Of a stretch of DNA of 11,305 nucleotides, positions 4,801 to 11,174 are shown piece by piece. The DNA is taken from positions 1-11,305 of the forward strand of contig JAGVFV010000206.1 of the NCBI GenBank assembly GCA_020057445.1, given 5' to 3'. This stretch comes from an archaeon. Lineage in GTDB: Archaea; Nanobdellota; Nanobdellia; Woesearchaeales; JAHJEM01. The translations under genes were made by a program, and so were the position numbers. How positions within the stretch are numbered: the stretch's first letter is position 1; each line of letters starts with the position of its first letter. Below the pieces are notes generated by a model. That model was given only the letters and a program-made list of their open reading frames with translations. It was not told the DNA's origin and did no database searches.

Positions 4801-6135
4801 TCAGATGACTTCCCACCGTCCTCCTTTGTCCGGGCCGGTGCGTCTGATCCTGCCTTGTTTTTTCAGCTTTGCGAGGTTCCATTCTATGCCTTTGCTTGTG
4901 AGTCCGGTCCTTTCTGCCAATTCTCCTGTTGTGATTGACTGGTTCTCTTTGATGAGGTTGATAAGCTTCTCCCTAGTTTTCTCCCTAGTTTTCTCCCTAG
5001 TTTTCTCCCTAGTTTTCTCCCTAGTTTTCTCCACAGCCATTGCCTCGCGGCTTATGGTTGTCCGGAACCAGTCAGATTCAGTCGTAAACTTTACCGTTCG
5101 TCCGTATGTTGCCATGAGCGCTCTCATCCTGTTGATGCCTGATCCCACCCGTTCTATCAGTCCGAGACGGTATGCCATGTCTGCTATGATAGGATTTCTG
5201 GCGATGCTGATCCTTCCGAGGTCTTTGCTGTCGAACAGCAGCCGTCCGGGATTGTATATCTCTATCCTGTCGAGGAAGATGTCTATGTGCACACGTCCTT
5301 GGGAAAAGTAGTCCCGGTGGATCATGGCGTTGATGATCGCCTCCCTGAGGACCTCCTCCGGAAGTTCGAGCCTGTTCTCCCGCTCTTTGCCTTTGATGAT
5401 AAAATGGGTGTTGAGCTTGCTCGTCACATACATGAAGGCATTGCTGAAATTCGCCTGGAAGTCAGAGTCGAATTCTTTCTTGTCGATGATATCCACCCGT
5501 TCCGCTCCCTTGTAGAGGACACAGACCACGGTCGCATTCATGAAGAACGGTGTGACCCTTTTGCAGAAGAAGAGGACTCCTGCGTTGTTCATGCGTCCTT
5601 GGGTCGTCAGGTTGAGGTTGTTGAGGAGGTGTCCTCTGTCGATGCTGTGTAGGCGTGCCTTTTCGATGAATATTCCGTATGCAGAATCGTTAAGGTCTTT
5701 GTCCATGTCGAAATCAAGATTGCCTTTCTTATCGAAGAAGATCTGGTTTTCCTGCTGGAAGAAACTTCGTATATCGTCCCGTCTGAGCTGCTGGGAATTT
5801 GCTCCTATGCGAAGATAGAAGTGTCCATGGACTGTGTATGGTTTTTCCTTCCCTTCAGGGACGTGGACGATGAGAATGTCGTCCTTTTGTTCTATCTGTA
5901 CAGAGAATGAGGGATCCATGTTCCGGGCGATATCCTGGATGAATGAGAGATCGGCATTGTTCTGCTTATGGCCTGTTATCCTACCATCGTCTCTCACACC
6001 GATGAGGATCTTCCCTCCTGACGCGTTTGCGAATGCGCAGATCTCCTTGCCTATGGTAGAAGACAGTCCTTCCTTGAATTCCAGGGTGTATCCTTCTCCT
6101 GTCTTGATGAGTTCCAGGATGGCTTCCTTGTCCAT
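4801..6135 (-). CDS. AlbA_2 (Schlafen-like) / RecG-like ATP-binding transcriptional regulator with C-terminal wHTH
   Basis: About 444 residues from the preferred start MDKEAILELIKTGEG. The preferred start has AAGGAGA 7 bases upstream; an in-frame ATG at 6162 would add nine residues but has only weak AAAGG support. The N-terminal AlbA_2 domain shows EGYTLEFKEGL and ICAFANASGGKILIGVRDDG. A GHKL ATPase-like (HATPase_c_4) domain follows, with EVLREAIINAMIHRDYF and, later, RVGSGINRM. Then come the Lys/Thr/Arg/Glu tandem linker (five and a half EKTR-type units, encoded at 4967-5032) and a winged helix (ITTGELAERTGLTSKGIEWN). The family is common in archaea and bacteria and is often annotated 'ATP-dependent DNA helicase RecG-related', though it lacks helicase motifs; nucleic-acid binding and regulation are the likely roles. 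A 50-base palindromic repeat ends 26 bases before this start. Confidence 0.85.
   Translation of the reverse strand: MDKEAILELIKTGEGYTLEFKEGLSSTIGKEICAFANASGGKILIGVRDDGRITGHKQNNADLSFIQDIARNMDPSFSVQIEQKDDILIVHVPEGKEKPYTVHGHFYLRIGANSQQLRRDDIRSFFQQENQIFFDKKGNLDFDMDKDLNDSAYGIFIEKARLHSIDRGHLLNNLNLTTQGRMNNAGVLFFCKRVTPFFMNATVVCVLYKGAERVDIIDKKEFDSDFQANFSNAFMYVTSKLNTHFIIKGKERENRLELPEEVLREAIINAMIHRDYFSQGRVHIDIFLDRIEIYNPGRLLFDSKDLGRISIARNPIIADMAYRLGLIERVGSGINRMRALMATYGRTVKFTTESDWFRTTISREAMAVEKTREKTREKTREKTREKTREKLINLIKENQSITTGELAERTGLTSKGIEWNLAKLKKQGRIRRTGPDKGGRWEVI
4967..5032. repeat. 12-base tandem repeat inside the AlbA_2 gene
   Basis: TTCTCCCTAGTT is repeated five times without a mismatch (4967-5026), followed by a partial unit (TTCTCC) that diverges. 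On the coding (minus) strand each unit encodes four residues of the EKTREKTR linker, so unit gain or loss keeps the frame and only changes linker length. Perfect identity of the copies suggests recent expansion or active homogenisation. Confidence 0.95.
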
Positions 6136-6160
6136 GAACAGTCTCCTTATTCTGACATTC

Positions 6161-6210
6161 ATAAGCCTTTACCAAGAAAATCCGGAAGGTTTCCGGTCTC
6201 GACCGGAACG
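6161..6210. repeat. Palindromic 50-base repeat, copy 1 (upstream of AlbA_2 gene)
   Basis: 46 of 50 bases match 8586-8635. The unit carries three CCGGAA/TTCCGG arms: CCGGAA-GGT-TTCCGG, and TTCCGGTC-TC-GACCGGAA, a perfect 8-bp inverted repeat at 6191-6208. The two hairpins share an arm and are mutually exclusive. On the minus strand it carries an open frame ending GNLPDFLGKGL and a stop. It ends exactly 26 bases before the preferred AlbA_2 start (6135), the same distance as copy 2 to its gene. Confidence 0.85.
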
Positions 6211-6310
6211 CATTTTTTTGACTTTATTTTTAATCCCTCATTTTTTTCCTCAGTTAATCCCCCATCCTTCCCTTCCAGACCAATCACCCATTATTTTTGT
6301 CACTCTTCAG

Positions 6311-6322
6311 TAATATTTATAA
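6311..6322 (+). promoter_or_regulatory. TATA promoter of the HEPN-like gene
   Basis: TAATATTTATAA lies about 24-35 bases before the ATG at 6346 and is followed by pyrimidine-rich sequence without a Shine-Dalgarno motif. A leaderless or near-leaderless transcript is implied. An ATG at 6326 is out of frame and too close to the TATA box to be used. Confidence 0.65.
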
Positions 6323-6345
6323 ATCATGAATTCTTTCTCTTCTTC

Positions 6346-7659
6346 ATGTTCCCGAAAAACCATCAACAAGAGATATACAGTGAGTATCCTAAATACGAGA
6401 ATCCCTCTGCGGCGTCTGGGATCCTCTTGCCTGCGGCAAGGAAGTTCTACATCCAGGAGCAGCAGTTCGGGCAGGATCTTCGCTCAAAGCTTGATTCTTT
6501 TAATCCAAGAGGCTACATGTCGCTTGCCATTGTGAGGAACGGGGTCACTCCTGGCCTGAACGGGGAATTTAGCCTGAAAGTCCCTGCCATTGATGGGAAG
6601 AAAAAGGCCGATGGGGAGAAAACAGATGATGGAGAGAAACCGGTCGAGGAACAGCCTGTCGAGGCGACGATTGACGCATACACTGGGGATTCGACAGAAT
6701 TGATCATCAGATTCCCAGAGGACAAGAAAAGGAACCAGGTGATTGAGCAGGCAGAAGGAATGAAGGACAATGAGAGCCTGTCGGCGCGGCTCAGAAAGGT
6801 CGACGCGATCAGCGATCAGTCACTGAGATATTCTAACCTTACGAGATATCTTGACCCGGACGAGATAAGTCTTGTGTCAGACATGAATCAGCTTACGATA
6901 AAGGGCGCCCGGAATGCTTACTTCATTGCGAACTATTTCAGCCACATGGCACAGCTCTTCATCACAGGGAATTTCAACAAGGCGGATGACTTCACCATGC
7001 TCTCAGGCTACCGCCGTGGAAAAGAGAATGTGTGGCTGACTGAACATGAAGAGCAAGGGCGGCGCAAAATCCCATTCACATGCGCTGTCAAGGACCTCGA
7101 GGAAAGGGTGGATGCTCTCCAGGCATATCTTGCAGGAGACCAGTGGATCCAGAACTCAAAATTCGAGAAACCTCTGCAGCTGACAAGAGTGGTCACGATA
7201 TTGAACAGGCTTGGAAGCGCTCAGCGTTCATCTGAGAATTACGGACAGGGGGCAAGCACGGCAGCGATTGCCACAGAGCAGTTTGTCGACGACATTTGCC
7301 GGGCTCTTGGAAGGAAGGACAAGGATTTCGTGCAGAAGGTCCGGGGGATCGGAGAGGCCTTCGATGTGGACCTGTCTCCCTTTGTCGATGTCTATACTGC
7401 AGAAGGCGTTGTGACTCCTTCAAAGGTGAGGAACGGTGACGTGCATGGCGGTGGCCTGGAAGAATTCAAAGAGTACATTAACATATACGATTACTGGACG
7501 ATCAGGTATTATGAGGACCTCGTGAAGACGATCATTACGACATTGGCAGGAAAGCCTGTGAAGTATTATGACTTTGACACCTGGGCACGTGAAGGAGGGT
7601 TCATCGGTCCAAAGAAAGACTATGTGGCAGCAGTGCCTATCAGAGAACACGGGAACTGA
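6346..7659 (+). CDS. Uncharacterised protein with C-terminal HEPN-like RX4H motif
   Basis: A soluble protein of 437 residues that I do not recognise as a known family. The N-terminal region (22-80) includes ASGILLPAARKFYIQEQQFG and a strand-rich segment. A charged low-complexity linker (DGKKKADGEKTDDGEKPVEE, 83-102) follows. The rest is mainly helical. Near the C-terminus KVRNGDVHGGG (360-370) gives R362-N363 and H367 in R-N-x3-H spacing, the catalytic motif of HEPN RNase domains, followed by a long amphipathic helix (EEFKEYINIYDYWTIRYYEDL). HEPN RNases act as toxin or abortive-infection effectors, which fits an island with AlbA_2 and ORF6N neighbours. The fold match is unproved; a non-catalytic HEPN or a chance motif is possible. 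It has its own TATA promoter and is convergent with the ORF6N gene, with stops 31 bases apart. Confidence 0.6.
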   Translation: MFPKNHQQEIYSEYPKYENPSAASGILLPAARKFYIQEQQFGQDLRSKLDSFNPRGYMSLAIVRNGVTPGLNGEFSLKVPAIDGKKKADGEKTDDGEKPVEEQPVEATIDAYTGDSTELIIRFPEDKKRNQVIEQAEGMKDNESLSARLRKVDAISDQSLRYSNLTRYLDPDEISLVSDMNQLTIKGARNAYFIANYFSHMAQLFITGNFNKADDFTMLSGYRRGKENVWLTEHEEQGRRKIPFTCAVKDLEERVDALQAYLAGDQWIQNSKFEKPLQLTRVVTILNRLGSAQRSSENYGQGASTAAIATEQFVDDICRALGRKDKDFVQKVRGIGEAFDVDLSPFVDVYTAEGVVTPSKVRNGDVHGGGLEEFKEYINIYDYWTIRYYEDLVKTIITTLAGKPVKYYDFDTWAREGGFIGPKKDYVAAVPIREHGN

Positions 7660-7690
7660 AAAGATTTCTATTCTTGTTGAAGTGTTTTCC
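7660..7690. terminator. Short convergent terminator region
   Basis: Between the two convergent stops lies AAAGATTTCTATTCTTGTTG, then GTTTTCCTTATTT. T-rich runs on the plus strand serve the HEPN-like gene. The minus strand has shorter T-runs at best, so termination of the ORF6N gene may occur inside its neighbour. Confidence 0.3.
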
Positions 7691-8560
7691 TTATTTCAGC
7701 TTCTCAAGCATCTTGATCGCTTCCTTGTCGAATCTTGAGAATGCGAACCATTTCTTTCCCAGGTCTTTGAGTGATGCTCCGATATGATACACGTCTTTAT
7801 CGTCTATGATGAGGAACCGGTCATGGGACTGCCTGAATTCTTTTATCTCGATGGGAGGATATTGTGCATTGTGCTTGGCAAGGTCGAGAGATAATCCTTT
7901 CGGGATTGTTTTTGTGAGTATCGTCACTTGTACGTTCTTTTTTCGTTTGTTGAGCAGCGTAAGGACCGATTCGTCTACATAATTATCTATCAGAACGATG
8001 GACTTTCCTGCGCTCCTGATGATGTCTGAAACGAGCTTGTAGGCATCGAATACCTGTCCGTCGAAGAATATGCCTTTCTCCGGCCTGATGTCCTTGCTCT
8101 GTATGGCGTCGAATACCTCTTCGAATTTCTTGTCGTAATCGATCTGCTTTTTCTCAATCGTGTCCAGGCGGTGGAATATCTGTGCGTTTGAGATGAACCG
8201 TCTCATGGCGACAAATGCTCGCATTATCTGGATATTCACGTCTATTGCCTTGTCATTGGTAAGGACGCTTGACAGGTTTGCGACTCCTTGCTCTGTGAAT
8301 GCATAAGGAAGATATCCGCCAAGGTGCTTTCTTGAAGGTATCGCAAGTTGCGATACCAGCACTTCCACTTCTGGATCGGTAAGCTGAAACATGAAATCAG
8401 GAGGAAACCTTCTCTTGTTTCTTTTGACCTGTTCTCGCAAGCGGATCGCCTTGACTTCATAAAGATCGGCCAGATCTCTGTCAAGCATCATTTGACACCC
8501 TCTTATGGTGTGGATCTTGTTTTGGATAGTGTCTGTGTTTGCTATCTGATTGTCTGTCAT
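7691..8560 (-). CDS. ORF6N domain protein with C-terminal PLD-like domain
   Basis: A protein of 289 residues. Residues 15-100 are an ORF6N DNA-binding domain: IRGCQMMLDRDLADLYEV, then REQVKRNKRRFPPDFMFQLT and LPYAFTEQGVANLSSVL, a near-perfect family signature. A helical connector (103-155) ends in a coiled coil. The C-terminal half has a Rossmann/PLD-like core: GKSIVLIDNYVDESVLTLL (185-203), VQVTILTK and SHDRFLIIDDKDVYHIGASL (245-264), close to the H-x(3)-x4-D pattern of phospholipase D-like domains, but with HDRF instead of HxK and only one motif. This fusion is common among ORF6N proteins of phage, bacterial and archaeal accessory DNA. The ATG overlaps the TGA of the broken ORF6N frame by four bases, and a palindromic repeat ends 26 bases upstream. 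Likely DNA binding; PLD-type catalysis is doubtful. Confidence 0.88.
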   Translation of the reverse strand: MTDNQIANTDTIQNKIHTIRGCQMMLDRDLADLYEVKAIRLREQVKRNKRRFPPDFMFQLTDPEVEVLVSQLAIPSRKHLGGYLPYAFTEQGVANLSSVLTNDKAIDVNIQIMRAFVAMRRFISNAQIFHRLDTIEKKQIDYDKKFEEVFDAIQSKDIRPEKGIFFDGQVFDAYKLVSDIIRSAGKSIVLIDNYVDESVLTLLNKRKKNVQVTILTKTIPKGLSLDLAKHNAQYPPIEIKEFRQSHDRFLIIDDKDVYHIGASLKDLGKKWFAFSRFDKEAIKMLEKLK

Positions 8561-8859
8561 CGCTTTGGATCAGACATTGAGCTTAATAAGCCTTTACCAG
8601 GAAAATCCGGAAGGTTTCCGGACTCGGCCGGAATGGGTTCTTGCAGTCCTGTAACTATGTTCGATTTATCTTTCTGGGTTCCGCGTCCTTTGTTAAAGAT
8701 CACAATTTGTGACCTTAAATCTTCAAATTCGTCGTTTGTCACTTGGAACATGAATTGTTCTGGAAATCGTCCTGCATTTCTCTTGACAGCTTGGTTGAGG
8801 GCTTTGATTTCCTCTTGATGCAGTTCTGCAAGGCTCACGCATCCCTGACATCGTATCAC
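8557..8859 (-). pseudogene. Truncated ORF6N gene with tail supplied by the 50-base repeat
   Basis: The frame opens at a GTG overlapping the stop of the CARF-like gene. It contains LAELHQEEIKALNQAVKRN, AGRFPEQFMFQVTNDEFEDL and RSQIVIFNKGRG, the first half of an ORF6N domain. The usual N-terminal strand (IRGxxVMLDxDLAELY) is shortened to IRCQGCVSLAEL, and the family's LPYAFTEQGVA half is missing. After residue ~57 the sequence is unrelated, and residues 76-90 (IPAESGNLPDFPGKG) are read from the 50-base repeat at 8586-8635. The frame ends in ATGA over the start of the intact ORF6N gene. This looks like a decayed tandem paralogue interrupted near a repeat insertion; a functional short ORF6N fragment cannot be excluded. 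Confidence 0.65.
8586..8635. repeat. Palindromic 50-base repeat, copy 2 (upstream of ORF6N gene)
   Basis: 46 of 50 bases match 6161-6210, in the same orientation. The CCGGAA-GGT-TTCCGG arms are intact, while the second stem keeps TTCCGG/CCGGAA but loses the extra two pairs. On the minus strand the frame reads PAESGNLPDFPGKGLLS and is fused into the broken ORF6N gene. It ends 26 bases before the ORF6N start at 8560. Confidence 0.85.
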
Positions 8860-9218
8860 ACATCTAATTCGACTATCGACCCGTTGGCCGATGAGACAAG
8901 CCTGATGCCGACTCCGCTCTTCAAGAGCGCGGCAAGGACTGCCATGTGCTCGTGACCTGTGCCTGAGACGATGTTCACGCCGACTTCAAGATCATTGATC
9001 TTCCCTTTGAGTTCACGCTCAAGAAAAAGGACTGCATCCGGAAGCGGAAGATTCGGGTCGAGCACGATCACTTCTGCTCCTGACTTGTTCGGGTAATTGT
9101 CCTTCGCAAACGTGCTTGCGATGAGGATGACCTTGTCAAAAATGCCTGTGGAGATGAGGTCCTGCACAGGCTGCCACGTCCCTTTCCCGACAGAAAGGCA
9201 TGCCACAAGAGTCGTCAT
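8856..9218 (-). CDS. Small stand-alone CARF-like (Rossmann-fold) protein
   Basis: A protein of 120 residues. It opens MTTLVACLSVGKGTWQPVQD, a strand and glycine loop, followed by FDKVILIAS (28-36) and AEVIVLDPN (48-56). Residues 80-108 (GVNIVSGTGHEHMAVLAALL then KSGVGIRLV) have the form of the second CARF motif: strand, S/T-G loop, helix, strand, comparable with NITSGRKTQAIG in the CARF-wHTH protein at 946-1602. No effector or DNA-binding domain follows, so it would be a sensor-only or ring-nuclease-like CARF. A TATA element lies 23-32 bases upstream (leaderless). The stop overlaps the GTG of the broken ORF6N frame. The CARF call is by motif form alone; another Rossmann-like family is possible. 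Confidence 0.5.
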   Translation of the reverse strand: MTTLVACLSVGKGTWQPVQDLISTGIFDKVILIASTFAKDNYPNKSGAEVIVLDPNLPLPDAVLFLERELKGKINDLEVGVNIVSGTGHEHMAVLAALLKSGVGIRLVSSANGSIVELDV

Positions 9219-9240
9219 GCTGCCATAAAATCATCGAGGA

Positions 9241-9250
9241 TTAATAAAGA
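9241..9250 (-). promoter_or_regulatory. TATA promoter of the CARF-like gene
   Basis: On the minus strand TCTTTATTAA, 23-32 bases before the ATG at 9218, fits a leaderless archaeal promoter. It lies in the 47-base gap after the transglycosylase gene. Confidence 0.45.
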
Positions 9251-9265
9251 TTGCCTTCTTCCGGC

Positions 9266-10840
9266 CTATCTTCTCGCAGTCTCTTTCTTTTCCTGCTTGT
9301 AGAGGAACAATGCCTGGCCAGGACGGATCTTAGTGTTTGGCAGGTGGTTCCATTCCATGATCTTCCCGTAGTTCGTATGGTTCCTCTCTGCGATGAGCGT
9401 GAGAGTATCTCCCCGCTTGACGATGTATTTTATCCTGTCGACTGGCGTCTTGTCTTCAATGGTGGAGATGTTCGCGACAAACTGGTCCTTTGTCCCTTTC
9501 GGAAGCTTCAGGGTATAAGCCGGATTATCTTGATCAAGGCGGGGCGTCACCCATTTGCGCAGCTCCGGATTCAGCACGTGCAGGCTGTCCTCTGTCACTC
9601 CGACTGCTTTTGCAGCGAGCGCAAGGTCGACTATGTAGGAAATATCGAGCGTGTCTGCAATGATCGGCGTACTTTGCGGGATGGTGAATCCATACTTTTC
9701 AGGATCTCTCGAGATCAGGACTGCGGCATAGAACTGCGGCACGTAATCCTTTGTCTCCTTGTTGATCTTGTTGCTGTTCGCAAGGTCGAAGAAATGCGCG
9801 ATCCGAGCTCGTCCCATATCCTTGCTCAGGCCAAACTCTCCACGGTTATATGCGGCAAGGGCAAGAGGCCAATCCCCATACCAGTCGTACAATTCTGTCA
9901 GATACAGCATGGCGGCAACTGTCGCCTTCACCGGATCCCTGCGCTCGTCAAGCCATTCATTGATGCGAAGCCCGTAATTCATGGCGGTAGGCGCGATGAA
10001 CTGCCACAGCCCTTCTGCTTTTTTAGGTGATCTTGCCTTGTACTTGTACTCGCTCTCGACGACAGGAAGGAGCCATAATTCTGAAGGAAGGCCGCTTTCT
10101 TTTGCCTTTTCCTTGATCAGCTCCCGAAGTGACGAAGAGCGGTCAAACGAGTTCTGGATAAAGCTCCTTCTCGGCTCTTTCTGAAAGAGTTCAAGATACT
10201 GCTTCACGAGCCGCTCATTCTCATTGATGACGAGCGAATCCCGCTCGCCGATGCTCGACGGCAGGCCTGCATAGGAACCAGAATCAGAGGCTGTATGGCG
10301 GGAATCAATGCCTTCCCTGAGAGGATCAAGTCCTGCGGAATCAATGACGCGCAAGGAATCTCCCCTCGCTTCTGCCAGTGCAATAGAATCAGCCATCGCC
10401 GCCTCTTCGGGAGTGAGGGCGAGCGGGCTTTCCCAATGCCCATTCAGGCGCTTGTTCAGCTCTGAAAAAAGGAGATCGAGCGACGTCGAGAAATGCTGGT
10501 CATACCGAGGATCCTGGAACGCATACACGCGCGCGTCGAGGAGCGCGTCAAATGACTGACTGAACAGGTCCTTGGCGCCCTCTGGGTTTCCGGAATTTTC
10601 AAGGACTGACGCCTCGTTATACCTTTGCTCTGCCTCTGCAAGATTACGCTTTATCTTGTCCTCAAGAGGGAGAGTGTCAGGAAGCGCAGGAACAATTTGC
10701 TCTGGAATCCTCTCTGCGACAATTGCCACCGGCGTCGGATCCATGACTGGATCCCTGACTACCTGCGGCGCTTTCGTCGCAGCGCATCCTGCGCCAAGGA
10801 TTGCGGCAAGCCCGTATGCCATTATTTTCTTCATTGCCAT
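9266..10840 (-). CDS. Lytic murein transglycosylase, MltD-type lipoprotein with SLT and LysM domains
   Basis: A protein of 524 residues. The N-terminus MAMKKIMAYGLAAILGAGCA is a signal peptide with a lipobox-like end, C19 being the candidate lipidated Cys. A helical region (60-135) follows. The SLT catalytic domain runs from about 233 to 375: LPSELWLLPVVESEYKYKAR with catalytic E262, GLWQFIAPTAMNYGL (277-291), DERRDP (298-303) and PLALAAYNRGE (325-335), all family hallmarks. An MltD-type linker domain with LHVLNPELRKWVTP (420-433) comes next, then one LysM module (472-514: YIVKRGDTLTLIAERN, PGQALFLY). The enzyme cleaves murein glycan strands to 1,6-anhydro products at a cell envelope. Archaea lack murein, so in this context the substrate would be another cell's wall. 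It appears alone in its transcription unit; GAGG at 10853-10856 is a distant RBS candidate. Confidence 0.93.
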   Translation of the reverse strand: MAMKKIMAYGLAAILGAGCAATKAPQVVRDPVMDPTPVAIVAERIPEQIVPALPDTLPLEDKIKRNLAEAEQRYNEASVLENSGNPEGAKDLFSQSFDALLDARVYAFQDPRYDQHFSTSLDLLFSELNKRLNGHWESPLALTPEEAAMADSIALAEARGDSLRVIDSAGLDPLREGIDSRHTASDSGSYAGLPSSIGERDSLVINENERLVKQYLELFQKEPRRSFIQNSFDRSSSLRELIKEKAKESGLPSELWLLPVVESEYKYKARSPKKAEGLWQFIAPTAMNYGLRINEWLDERRDPVKATVAAMLYLTELYDWYGDWPLALAAYNRGEFGLSKDMGRARIAHFFDLANSNKINKETKDYVPQFYAAVLISRDPEKYGFTIPQSTPIIADTLDISYIVDLALAAKAVGVTEDSLHVLNPELRKWVTPRLDQDNPAYTLKLPKGTKDQFVANISTIEDKTPVDRIKYIVKRGDTLTLIAERNHTNYGKIMEWNHLPNTKIRPGQALFLYKQEKKETARR

Positions 10841-10940
10841 TCAGAACGCTCGCCTCAAAAGACTAGCGCAATTGTGTTACCTGGTTTCGTAATCAGCTAG
10901 AGTCGTTATCCTGCCCTGAGGGATTACGTGAACTTTTAGC

Positions 10941-11168
10941 CTGCGCGAAGTAATGCTCAAAAAAATCCTAGATGGATTGTGAACTACCTCGGCCAGATAA
11001 AAAGAAGCCTGGCTCGATATATATGTGTTACTATATACTGTATATGTGCTGAGAATGATTCCTCGTATTTTTATTAATGATCAAAAAAACAATATATATC
11101 ACTTACCGCATACTTGTCAATTGGAAGCTCATCAGACGACGACACCGGATTCTTGCAACTTCGCGCAG
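10941..11168. repeat. Inverted repeat bounding a 228-base AT-rich segment
   Basis: CTGCGCGAAGT (10941-10951) is perfectly inverted as ACTTCGCGCAG (11158-11168). Beyond it both arms carry TGC and an AATCC block at different spacing (AATCC inverted as GGATT), so the arms are longer but imperfect. The interior is AT-rich without an open frame, the form of a miniature inverted-repeat element. No clear target-site duplication is seen at the outer edges. Confidence 0.45.
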
Positions 11169-11174
11169 AATTAA

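Noticed and set aside
4967..5032. CRISPR-like array
   Set aside because: The 12-base units abut without spacers and encode an in-frame linker of the AlbA_2 protein.
4801..6135. RecG helicase
   Set aside because: The protein shares only the AlbA_2/ATP-binding regulator architecture often mislabelled as RecG-related; helicase motifs and the wedge domain are absent.
6161..6210. Intrinsic terminator
   Set aside because: The stems are strong but are not followed by a T-run in the direction needed by a neighbouring gene. The T7 tract after 6211 lies on the plus strand, where no gene ends upstream.
9251..10030. 259-codon plus-strand open frame opposite the lytic transglycosylase
   Set aside because: The opposite strand encodes an unmistakable SLT-LysM protein, and the plus-strand translation has no recognisable domain.
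10860..11170. tRNA or other standard RNA gene
   Set aside because: I looked for a T-arm (GGTTCGAATC type) and acceptor pairing on both strands and found none; only simple inverted repeats are present.
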